Part shown: positions 5,661-10,965 of the stretch, in pieces
Layout: each line of letters opens with the position of its first letter
Position numbering within the stretch: position 1 is the stretch's first letter
NCBI GenBank assembly: GCA_030917245.1
Contig: JAUPVA010000074.1
Span: forward strand, 1 to 11,090
Source of the DNA: Patescibacteria group bacterium
Lineage (GTDB): Bacteria > Patescibacteriota > Saccharimonadia > Saccharimonadales > Saccharimonadaceae
Direction: 5' to 3'
DNA: 11,090 nt
The notes under the pieces: model-generated
The model's input: only the letters and a program-made list of their open reading frames with translations
What the model was told of the DNA's origin: nothing
The model's database searches: none
Made by a program: the position numbers and the translations under genes

Positions 5661-7037
5661 TTATGAGCGAATTCGACTAGCGGCAACGCGAACGGCTTCA
5701 GACCAGCTGAGGAACGCGTGAGGCAATGATGCGATGTCTTTTGCGGTGAGCTTGTGACGAACAGCAAGAGCAAGTTCGTGGATGATTTCGGCAGCTCCAG
5801 GAGCGACGACGGTGGCCCCAATAATCACTCCGTTTTTGTCGGCAATTATTTTGACAAAGCCGTCACGATAATCGCTGGTATTGCTCCGTGCCACCATGTT
5901 AAGTGGGGCAATTGACAGGTGGGTCGTTAGGTCGCGCTTAATACAATCGTCCTCGCTTAGCCCGACTGAAGCGATTTCAGGGAACGAGAAGGTCAGACGC
6001 GGAGATGCAGTGTAATCTGGAGACGCTTTTTGCTTATGAAGTATGTTGTGGGCGGCAATTCGGCTTTCGAGGAGGGCGGTATGTGTAAAACTATTGTTGC
6101 CTAATACGTCACCTGCCGCGTAGATATGCTTTGCAGTCGTCTGCATATGCTGATTTACTTCAATACCTTTTGGCGTGTAAGCAACGCTTGCGTTCTCAAG
6201 TCCAAGGTCTGTGTTTGGTTTGCGCGCGGTCGCAACCAAAATTTCATCGACTTGAACGGTATGCTCGGTGCCTCCGCGCGAGTAAGTGACTTTTTTACGA
6301 AGTGCCTGACGCTGAACGCTCAGAATTCGCGTTTGCGTTAACACGGTGGCTCCCTTTGTTTCGGTGAGAAGTCGTTCTATAAGCGTGCCAACTTCCTGGT
6401 CTTCCTGCGGGAGCAGACGCGCGGCTGCATCGGCAATGTATACTTTGGTACCAAAGATTGCCATCATTTGAGCAACTTCGACCGCAGCTGATCCTCCGCC
6501 AATAATGAACAGGCTCTTAGGTGGCCGGACACTTTGCAGCAGGGTGCGAGGAGTTAAATACCCGGCATCGTCGAGCCCCTGGATGTCGGGTGTTACCCAA
6601 TGCGAGCCGGTGGCGATTAAAAAATTGGCAGCCGACAAATGACGTCGATTGACGCTAATTTCGTTCGGGCTTAAAAAGTGCGCCGCAGAGTTAAACGTTT
6701 CGATGCCTTCGTTTTCGTAGAACTTACGATTACCGCCGGCTCCGGTGCGCTTAACAGCTAAATCTTTCCAGGCACGCAGGGAAGGGTAGTTATAGCTTAG
6801 TGCGCTCGAACGAAGGCCAAATCGTGCGCCATGCCGGGCTTGGTCGTATAAGTGAGCGGCATGTAGGAGTGCTTTAGTGGGAATGTCACTCCAGTTGGGA
6901 CTGTCGCCACCGAAGGTGTCGGCCTCGATGATTGCGACGCGTTTGCCAGCCCGAGCGGCAATACTAGCGGCGGCACTTCCGCCGGCCCCGCTTCCGATAA
7001 CGATGAGGTCGAAGTCAAACTGAACTTTTTTTGCCAT
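5661..7037 (-). CDS. FAD-dependent pyridine nucleotide oxidoreductase lacking the redox disulfide (lipoamide dehydrogenase / mercuric reductase fold)
   Basis: This 458-residue flavoprotein has the whole glutathione reductase fold: FAD site GSGAGG (15-20), second nucleotide site IIGGGSAAVEVA (178-189), ATARKPNT (269-276), second FAD motif IYAAGDV (305-311), and a C-terminal dimerisation domain (about 345-458). The active-site helix normally reading GGTCVNVGCIPSK is GGDSPNWSDIPTK (43-55), so both cysteines are replaced (S46, D51). The only cysteine in the protein is C365. The C-terminal His-Glu pair is retained in HAFLSWSE (H440, E447). It therefore cannot perform dithiol-disulfide exchange. 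Transhydrogenase (SthA-like), quinone reductase (as in mycobacterial LpdA, which lacks one Cys) or another acceptor is likelier. D203 at the end of the second nucleotide-binding strand hints at NADH use. ATG 7037 was chosen for AAGGAG (7049-7044) seven bases upstream; the frame extends further but without signals. Confidence 0.93.
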   Translation of the reverse strand: MAKKVQFDFDLIVIGSGAGGSAAASIAARAGKRVAIIEADTFGGDSPNWSDIPTKALLHAAHLYDQARHGARFGLRSSALSYNYPSLRAWKDLAVKRTGAGGNRKFYENEGIETFNSAAHFLSPNEISVNRRHLSAANFLIATGSHWVTPDIQGLDDAGYLTPRTLLQSVRPPKSLFIIGGGSAAVEVAQMMAIFGTKVYIADAAARLLPQEDQEVGTLIERLLTETKGATVLTQTRILSVQRQALRKKVTYSRGGTEHTVQVDEILVATARKPNTDLGLENASVAYTPKGIEVNQHMQTTAKHIYAAGDVLGNNSFTHTALLESRIAAHNILHKQKASPDYTASPRLTFSFPEIASVGLSEDDCIKRDLTTHLSIAPLNMVARSNTSDYRDGFVKIIADKNGVIIGATVVAPGAAEIIHELALAVRHKLTAKDIASLPHAFLSWSEAVRVAASRIRS

Positions 7038-7047
7038 GGGTAACTCC

Positions 7048-7341
7048 TTACAGTACCAATCGGTGGTGTTTATATAGATATGCGGCTTCAGGGTGAATGC
7101 GCTCCAGGTGGCCGGCGGCAACTCGCCTGAGATCATTAGAGGTGACTTCTGGCTTCGCATGACACCAGTCGATAACGACTGTGCAGACTGAATCTGCGGC
7201 CGTACGTGCCATACCTTCGGGACTTCGGACGCTCAGGCATGCCGCGTATACGCTTGCATGTAATTTGTCGGGGTTGAAGCGCTCGGAGGTTCGTTTGCCA
7301 CCTCGCTTAACGACATCGATGAGTGGGCGAGTAGTAGACAT
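7048..7341 (-). CDS. Stand-alone ATP-cone domain protein, 97 aa
   Basis: The 97 residues are almost entirely one ATP-cone domain, the nucleotide-binding module found at the N-terminus of ribonucleotide reductases and in NrdR. It begins VVKRGGKRTSERFNPDKLHASVYAAC (10-35), matching the usual VxKRdGrxexFdxeKLxxSI opening. It continues through PEVTSNDLRRVAAGHLERIHPEAAYLYKHH (64-93), matching the C-terminal half, where PEAAYLY is characteristic. There is no zinc ribbon (so it is not NrdR) and no catalytic domain. It probably binds ATP or dATP and reports nucleotide status to a partner. It starts at ATG 7341 with GAGGAG nine bases upstream. It begins two bases after the stop of the membrane protein gene and ends ten bases before the oxidoreductase, whose SD overlaps this stop codon (TAAGGAG). 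Translation of the three is therefore tightly linked. Confidence 0.85.
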   Translation of the reverse strand: MSTTRPLIDVVKRGGKRTSERFNPDKLHASVYAACLSVRSPEGMARTAADSVCTVVIDWCHAKPEVTSNDLRRVAAGHLERIHPEAAYLYKHHRLVL

Positions 7342-7343
7342 GG

Positions 7344-8069
7344 CTATACGCTCCTCGCTGCCGCCATGACGGTTGGAGTCAGCACTTGATCGACATACAG
7401 GTAAAACCCTAGAACAACTAGGCCGCCTCCGGCAATAAATTGCAGGAACGACTTGTTTTGTTCACGCCACTGCTGAATACGGCTAATCTTATGACCGCTT
7501 CCGATCAGTCCGTTCACAATAAGTAGCGGCAGCAGGGAAATGAAGCAATACAGAGCAATACCGAACAGTTGTAGTGCAGGGGACAGACCAATCAGTACAA
7601 TGCTTGCAACAAGAATCGGGGCAAAAATAAATAACAATTCAGCGATGACACTTGAAATTCCAAGCCCGAAGGCTTCGCCTGTCTGTTTTGTTGCTTTGGT
7701 TCGGTCCGAGAGGTAACGAGCCATGCCGCGGGGGAGCCATAGGGCAGTCCCCTGCTCTCTTCTGTAGTAAAAAATCCATACCGCTGCACCAAGGCCAAAT
7801 AACAAACCGCAGGTAACGATCCACAGGACGGTCATATCAAGCTCACTTGTGGCGATTTGGACAAACAGAGCGATAGCCGACAGGATTAAGATAGTCATAG
7901 CAAATACACCAGCTGAAAACGCGTTAGTGAGCCCGAGTAGTCGAGCGTGGGAACGTTTAGCACCGATTGTATGACTAGACAATAGCGTCAGCATACTCAC
8001 GCTGAGTTGGAAGCTAGCGTGAATCAAAGCGCTGAGCGCGATGATGGTGAGCGAATCAAATGTGTTCAT
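7344..8069 (-). CDS. Six-helix membrane protein, function unknown
   Basis: The 241-residue protein has about six hydrophobic segments (9-30, 48-71, 80-101, 133-162, 165-188, 208-227). They look like two groups of three separated by a basic cytoplasmic loop (103-130, YYRREQ...RGMARYLSDRTKATKQ). Each half opens with a helix rich in small and polar residues (ALIHASFQLSVSMLTLL and GLGISSVIAELLFIFAP). Such a 3+3 arrangement is seen in small transporters of the LysE and DsbD/CcdA types, but I see no conserved cysteine pair or family motif and do not assign it. No SD precedes ATG 8069. It is the first gene of the block with the ATP-cone protein and the flavoenzyme, so a membrane partner for redox or transport is conceivable; this is inference. 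Confidence 0.85.
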   Translation of the reverse strand: MNTFDSLTIIALSALIHASFQLSVSMLTLLSSHTIGAKRSHARLLGLTNAFSAGVFAMTILILSAIALFVQIATSELDMTVLWIVTCGLLFGLGAAVWIFYYRREQGTALWLPRGMARYLSDRTKATKQTGEAFGLGISSVIAELLFIFAPILVASIVLIGLSPALQLFGIALYCFISLLPLLIVNGLIGSGHKISRIQQWREQNKSFLQFIAGGGLVVLGFYLYVDQVLTPTVMAAARSV

Positions 8070-8234
8070 ATGTGTTGGTTTTAGGTAGAATCCTAGATTA
8101 TTTATAGCATAAGCGTATCTGTAAACGCAAAGATTACGGCATAATCATGTAAAAAGGTATTGCTTTTTTTTAAAGTTTATGCTTAAATAACGTTATAAGC
8201 AAACAAAACAAAAAGAAAGTAAATAGTCACCAAG
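8070..8234. other. Intergenic region upstream of the redox block
   Basis: An AT-rich stretch with promoter-like sequence in both directions. Minus strand: TTTACA and, 17 bp on, AATAAT within TATAAATAAT, upstream of the 8069 start. Plus strand: TTGCTT (8160-8165), 17 bp, TTAAAT (8183-8188) with a TGC extension, upstream of the small ORF at 8235. GCTTA...TAAGC (8181-8200) forms an imperfect dyad over that -10. Nothing firmer is seen. Confidence 0.3.
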
Positions 8235-8366
8235 ATGGAAAATTTAGCTAATAACGAAATCAACAACACAGCCGAACTGAACTCATGGGATCGTGAACGT
8301 ACTAGCGAAGAGCTGAGTGCCCGCGTATTAAGTAGATTAGCGATGCTAGAAACTGTTAGTTTGTAG
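8235..8366 (+). CDS. Possible 43-residue small protein
   Basis: An ATG-to-TAG frame of 43 codons lies in the 328-base gap between two minus-strand genes. The product (beginning MENLANNEINNTAELNSWD) is hydrophilic: an Asn-rich start followed by an amphipathic helix (RTSEELSARVLSRLAMLE). Codon choice (GCC, CGC, CTG, GCG mixed in) resembles neighbouring genes. A possible extended -10 promoter lies at 8160-8188, but there is no clear SD and I recognise no family. It may instead be chance. A weak AT hairpin follows at about 8382-8398. Confidence 0.35.
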   Translation: MENLANNEINNTAELNSWDRERTSEELSARVLSRLAMLETVSL

Positions 8367-8397
8367 TACGCACCGACACGGAAGTATTTGAGAAATA

Positions 8398-8757
8398 TTA
8401 AACCGAGCGGTTAAGTGTAAATAACTTTCCAATTCCTATTGTAACGAGTCCGTAAATAATAATTGCTACAATTGACGCTGTTTCTACGTACGATACCCCA
8501 AATGTTGGCTGTCCAAATATGCCAACAAATGGCGCCACAAATACCGAGCTTACATCGTAAATAAAATCAACGAAACCGCTGCCACGATTGGCCCCGAGTA
8601 GCAAGAATATAAACCGGAGGGCAATTAGAGCAATAATGACGCCACCAATGTAATAGACAATTCTCTTTGCAAGCGTTCCGCCAGATGCTCGACGTTGGGT
8701 CTCGGTGGTACGGACAGGTTCGTCGACAGCGGTTGTCGTGCGTGTTTCTTCGTTCAT
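8398..8757 (-). CDS. YggT-family-like small membrane protein, 119 aa
   Basis: After a hydrophilic, Thr/Glu-rich N-terminus (1-28) come two hydrophobic regions: about 33-55 (IVYYIGGVIIALIALRFIFLLLG) and 93-110 (TASIVAIIIYGLVTIGIG). Between them is a segment that includes FVAPFVGIFGQPTFG (73-87). The pattern LLGAN-GFVDFIYDVS-FVAPF-GIF matches the YggT family of integral membrane proteins as I know it; family members are linked to cell division, osmotic tolerance or chloroplast envelope function, but this one cannot be assigned. The start is ATG 8757, preceded by a strong SD (AAGGAGG at 8768-8762, four bases from the ATG); an in-frame extension to 8880 is not supported. It is divergent from the PadR gene, separated by 178 bases. 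Confidence 0.82.
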   Translation of the reverse strand: MNEETRTTTAVDEPVRTTETQRRASGGTLAKRIVYYIGGVIIALIALRFIFLLLGANRGSGFVDFIYDVSSVFVAPFVGIFGQPTFGVSYVETASIVAIIIYGLVTIGIGKLFTLNRSV

Positions 8758-8845
8758 TGAGCCTCCTTGTAACGCTAATTTCGGCGGTGAACCATGATGG
8801 TGCGTGCGCCGTTGTCCTAATGCTAAACGGTACGTACTATTTAAT

Positions 8846-8924
8846 ATGTGAAAATCATTACAAATTATTTTTATTGACATACTATTCTTTAAGTACTATA
8901 CTGCAGGCATACTAATTGACGTAC
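8846..8924. promoter_or_regulatory. Candidate operator elements in the yggT-padR divergent region
   Basis: GTACTAT occurs twice (8834-8840 and 8893-8899, overlapping the padR -10). ATGT (8846-8849) and ACAA (8860-8863) lie ten bases apart, a loose match to the ATGT/ACAT pattern of PadR operators. A CTGCAG-centred imperfect dyad spans the -10 (about 8895-8912). These are plausible autoregulatory sites only. Confidence 0.25.
8874..8902 (+). promoter_or_regulatory. Strong promoter of the PadR operon
   Basis: TTGACA (8874-8879), a 17 bp spacer and TATACT (8897-8902): nearly consensus. Start near 8909 gives a leader of about 27 bases containing AAAGGA (8926-8931). Confidence 0.8.
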
Positions 8925-8935
8925 GAAAGGAAACT

Positions 8936-9337
8936 ATGGATGAAAACCACGTCGACGCGTTAGTGAATGAATGGGACGAAGTGTATAAAAAAGGTCAATT
9001 AAGCCTTTGGGTCCTTCTGAGTATTTTTGATCAAAAAAAGTACGCTGCCGAAATATCGGACTACATGTATGACGTGACTGGCGGTACGTTCGAAGTGAAG
9101 GAGCAAAGTTTATATCGGGCGCTCCGGAGGTTTAAGGGTATGGGAATGGTCAGCGTGAGTGAAGAGGACTCGCCCAACGGCGGACCGAAGCGGAAGTTCT
9201 ATGAATTGACCCCTACGGGACGCGAAGTATTGGTGCGGTTTGTACGGCTTCATATCTCACCACTCATGAACCCAGCCGTGTTTCACATAATTACATCTAT
9301 GACGAATCAAGGAGATTCACATGAAAGCAATGCATAA
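8936..9337 (+). CDS. PadR-family transcriptional regulator
   Basis: This 133-residue protein is a PadR-type winged-helix regulator. The helix-turn-helix spans about 21-65: QLSLWVLLSIFDQKKYAAEISDYM, then EQSLYRALRRFKGMGMV, the recognition helix. A wing follows with GGPKRKFYELTPTGREVL (82-99), the family hallmark. The C-terminal tail (100-133) is short, as in the smaller PadR subfamily, and would form the dimerisation helix. The start ATG is preceded by AAAGGA (8926-8931) and a near-consensus promoter. Its 3' end overlaps the following membrane protein by 17 bases, so the two are co-translated; a PadR repressor controlling its own operon with a membrane protein is a common arrangement. The inducer is unknown. 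Confidence 0.93.
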   Translation: MDENHVDALVNEWDEVYKKGQLSLWVLLSIFDQKKYAAEISDYMYDVTGGTFEVKEQSLYRALRRFKGMGMVSVSEEDSPNGGPKRKFYELTPTGREVLVRFVRLHISPLMNPAVFHIITSMTNQGDSHESNA

Positions 9338-9896
9338 ACAAGCAAAATGGAAAGTGTATACGTTCCTGATTGCACTAATCACCGTCGGTACCGTGGCATT
9401 CAATGTCGGCACTAGCTTCGTCAGTTACCCTACCCAGAAGCATCGTTCGGTGTCGGCATCGATAAATGAAATTAGCCAGCAGGCGATGTCAGATGGCGAT
9501 CCAGCTGCGGTATTCGAGTCCGAAAAATACAAATCGCTTGAGGCTACAACCGAAAATGTTTACTCCACGCGAATGGGCATTGGCAGCGGTGTGCTGGCGA
9601 TAGTTCTAAACATTGCGGTAACGGTAGCTCTGTATCGATACCTTCGACGACATGCAGTCACCAGTCGGGCGGTGGGTGCTACTGTATTTATATCGTTGGC
9701 AGTAGCAGTTTTGTCTATGGCCGCAAGTTTTGTGTACAGCAATTGGTTCAGTCCGATGGAAATCAACGAAATGCTTGCATTGACACTACTGGCAGCTTTG
9801 CCATTCGCGATTGCGTTCAGTGCCCTCTTTACTTTTCTTATTGCCAAAGTGGCCGAATGGCACTATAACCGTTCCCACGGCTTTATAGAAGATTGA
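9321..9896 (+). CDS. Four-helix membrane protein co-transcribed with PadR
   Basis: The 191-residue protein has four predicted membrane helices (about 12-34, 85-107, 116-139, 151-176). A 50-residue external loop follows the first (about 35-84, hydrophilic, Ser/Glu rich), and the termini are basic and cytoplasmic. No catalytic motif or conserved family feature is seen. ATG 9321 has AAGGAG (9309-9314) six bases upstream; ATG 9330 is in frame but farther. It overlaps padR by 17 bases. Small membrane proteins paired with PadR regulators often take part in envelope stress or compound resistance, so that role is a reasonable guess and no more. It ends in TGA, evidence for the standard genetic code. 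No clear terminator follows. Confidence 0.88.
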   Translation: MKAMHKQAKWKVYTFLIALITVGTVAFNVGTSFVSYPTQKHRSVSASINEISQQAMSDGDPAAVFESEKYKSLEATTENVYSTRMGIGSGVLAIVLNIAVTVALYRYLRRHAVTSRAVGATVFISLAVAVLSMAASFVYSNWFSPMEINEMLALTLLAALPFAIAFSALFTFLIAKVAEWHYNRSHGFIED

Positions 9897-9914
9897 GTGA
9901 CCACTATTCACCCC

Positions 9915-9943
9915 TGGAAAATCTGACCGATGTTTGCTACAAT
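9915..9943 (+). promoter_or_regulatory. Promoter of elongator tRNA-Met
   Basis: TGGAAA (9915-9920), a 17 bp spacer, and an extended -10 (TGC 9935-9937, TACAAT 9938-9943). Start near 9950, about ten bases before the tRNA. It shares the TGN-extended form with the tRNA-fMet promoter. Confidence 0.6.
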
Positions 9944-9960
9944 CTACCGAGTAAACGCAT

Positions 9961-10037
9961 GGCAGCGTAGCTCAGTTGGTTAGAGCGTAGGACTCATAAG
10001 CCTAAGGTCACTGGTTCAATTCCAGTCGCTGCTACCA
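9961..10037 (+). tRNA. Elongator tRNA-Met (CAU)
   Basis: A 77-base tRNA with encoded CCA. Arms: acceptor GGCAGCG/CGCTGCT, D stem GCTC/GAGC, anticodon loop CTCATAA (CAT 9995-9997), variable AGGTC, T arm ACTGG-TTCAATT-CCAGT, discriminator A. The 5' half (GTAGCTCAGTTGGTTAGAGC) matches E. coli elongator tRNA-Met exactly, which supports that identity over Ile2. Two oddities: the first acceptor pair is a G1-T72 wobble, and the last anticodon-stem pair would be A31 opposite G39 (9992 and 10000), a purine-purine mismatch leaving only four good pairs. It is followed directly by a terminator sharing its 3' end. Confidence 0.95.
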
Positions 10038-10080
10038 AAGAAATATCCCCACCGTCTGGTGGGGATATTTCTTTGGTAGC
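10031..10080. terminator. 23-bp perfect hairpin after tRNA-Met, sharing the tRNA 3' end
   Basis: Bases 10031-10053 (starting GCTACCAAAG) are the exact reverse complement of 10058-10080, around the loop GTCT. The stem is G-C rich near the loop (ATCCCCACC/GGTGGGGAT) and A-T rich at its base (AAAGAAAT/ATTTCTTT). The first seven bases are the tRNA acceptor 3' strand plus CCA. It has T-rich stretches but no separate T run. Confidence 0.75.
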
Positions 10081-10095
10081 TGACGCGGTGATCGT

Positions 10096-10134
10096 ACTAG
10101 TGACTCGCCAGCTTGTCTGGCGGCAGTCACTGGT
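10096..10134 (+). other. Bulged hairpin in the tRNA-Met to maf gap
   Basis: ACTAGTGACT (10096-10105) pairs with AGTCACTGGT (10125-10134, one wobble); CGCCAG (10106-10111) pairs with CTGGCG (10117-10122) around CTTGT, leaving a two-base bulge. No T run follows, so it is not a simple terminator. The rest of the 255-base gap (10135-10275) shows no ORF or further clear structure. Confidence 0.5.
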
Positions 10135-10275
10135 TCGTGCAGTGAATGAAGTGAAAATGTGTTTACATCTTTTCTCGAGTGAACGAAAGAGGCTTCAGCC
10201 GATATTCCAGTCTCCGATTTAGCGGTCAATAGCACGTTTTTGATAGATAGGTGGCTTCGAAGCTCACTAGCGCTG

Positions 10276-10281
10276 TATACT
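10276..10281 (+). promoter_or_regulatory. -10 box for maf
   Basis: TATACT, preceded directly by TG, lies 11 bases before the maf ATG, so the leader would be only about five bases and carry no SD. No -35 at proper spacing is evident. Confidence 0.4.
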
Positions 10282-10292
10282 CGGGAACAGAT

Positions 10293-10865
10293 ATGCATAT
10301 TATCCTCGCTAGCCAGTCACCTCGTCGTAAAGAATTGCTTGCGGGTATGGGCGTGGAGTTTAGAACTATTCCGAGTAACTACGAGGAAAAACTGGATGAC
10401 ACGCGCGACCCGGCCGTGGTTGCCGAAGAGTTGGCTCTTGGGAAGGCTATGGATGTGGCCACGAAGTTCCCAGATGCTTATGTTATTGGAAGCGATACAA
10501 TTGTGACGATTGATGGCCGCCAGCTAGAAAAGCCAATCGACGAAGCAGATGCCAGACAAATGCTCCGAGGCCTTTCGGGGCGGGTGAACTATGTTACGAC
10601 AGGGCTCGCCATCGTTAATATTGCTCAGAATATTCGTTTACTTGAACACGATACGACAGCGGTCTTTTTTAATGAGCTCACTGACGACGAAATTGCGGCG
10701 TATGTTGCAACCGGTGATCCAATGGATAAGGCAGGTGGCTACGCACTGCAAAAACTTCGAGGCACGATGATTAGTCATATCGAGGGCGAAGAAGATACGG
10801 TGGTAGGTTTGCCAACACATAAGCTTCGGCAAATGTTCGACCAGTGCAAGATTGAACATTCTTAA
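10293..10865 (+). CDS. maf: Maf-family nucleoside triphosphate pyrophosphatase
   Basis: This 190-residue cytoplasmic enzyme hydrolyses nucleoside triphosphates (typically dTTP/UTP or modified pyrimidines) to the monophosphate and pyrophosphate, a housecleaning role also tied to division arrest. It opens with the family signature MHIILASQSPRRKELL (SQSPRR at 7-12) and has K51. It has GSDTIV (66-71) with the probable catalytic D68, EKP (79-81) with K80, and DKAGGYALQ (145-153) with Q153. The conserved arginine, lysine and glutamine pattern fits the YhdE (dTTP/UTP) branch. The usual His in SGRxHxVxTG is Asn (SGRVNYVTTG, 95-104). Length is normal. ATG 10293 was chosen because the family begins at MxIILAS; an in-frame GTG at 10251 adds 14 unmatched residues. 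Confidence 0.95.
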   Translation: MHIILASQSPRRKELLAGMGVEFRTIPSNYEEKLDDTRDPAVVAEELALGKAMDVATKFPDAYVIGSDTIVTIDGRQLEKPIDEADARQMLRGLSGRVNYVTTGLAIVNIAQNIRLLEHDTTAVFFNELTDDEIAAYVATGDPMDKAGGYALQKLRGTMISHIEGEEDTVVGLPTHKLRQMFDQCKIEHS

Positions 10866-10900
10866 CGGGACAATTAACCAATTCAAGCGGGTCTTAAGTA

Positions 10901-10926
10901 TATATTTAACTTTTTAGTTAAATATA
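10901..10926. repeat. Perfect 11-bp AT-rich inverted repeat next to a promoter
   Basis: TATATTTAACT (10901-10911) and AGTTAAATATA (10916-10926) are exact reverse complements around TTTT. There is no T run, so termination is doubtful. It ends four bases before the -35 box of the next promoter, the position of an operator or activator site. It might alternatively act as a weak end for the maf transcript. Confidence 0.6.
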
Positions 10927-10929
10927 GCT

Positions 10930-10959
10930 TTGACACCACTTCCTAATGCGGCGTATACT
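10930..10959 (+). promoter_or_regulatory. Strong promoter reading out of the window
   Basis: TTGACA (10930-10935), an 18 bp spacer, TATACT (10954-10959). Start near 10966. The promoter looks as strong as that of padR. Confidence 0.7.
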
Positions 10960-10965
10960 GAATGC

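Noticed and set aside
7038..7160. 41-residue N-terminal extension of the flavoenzyme
   Set aside because: It overlaps the ATP-cone gene in another frame; a clear SD sits just before ATG 7037 and the FAD motif lies at the expected distance from it.
8384..8400. Terminator between the 43-aa ORF and the YggT-like gene
   Set aside because: Only a short A-T stem (ATTT with AAAT) with no T run; too weak to call.
8758..8880. 41-residue N-terminal extension of the YggT-like protein
   Set aside because: The extension covers the divergent promoter region, and AAGGAGG directly precedes ATG 8757.
9321..9896. UGA recoding (genetic code 25)
   Set aside because: TGA ends the 191-aa protein where nothing protein-like follows, and no in-frame TGA interrupts any conserved gene.
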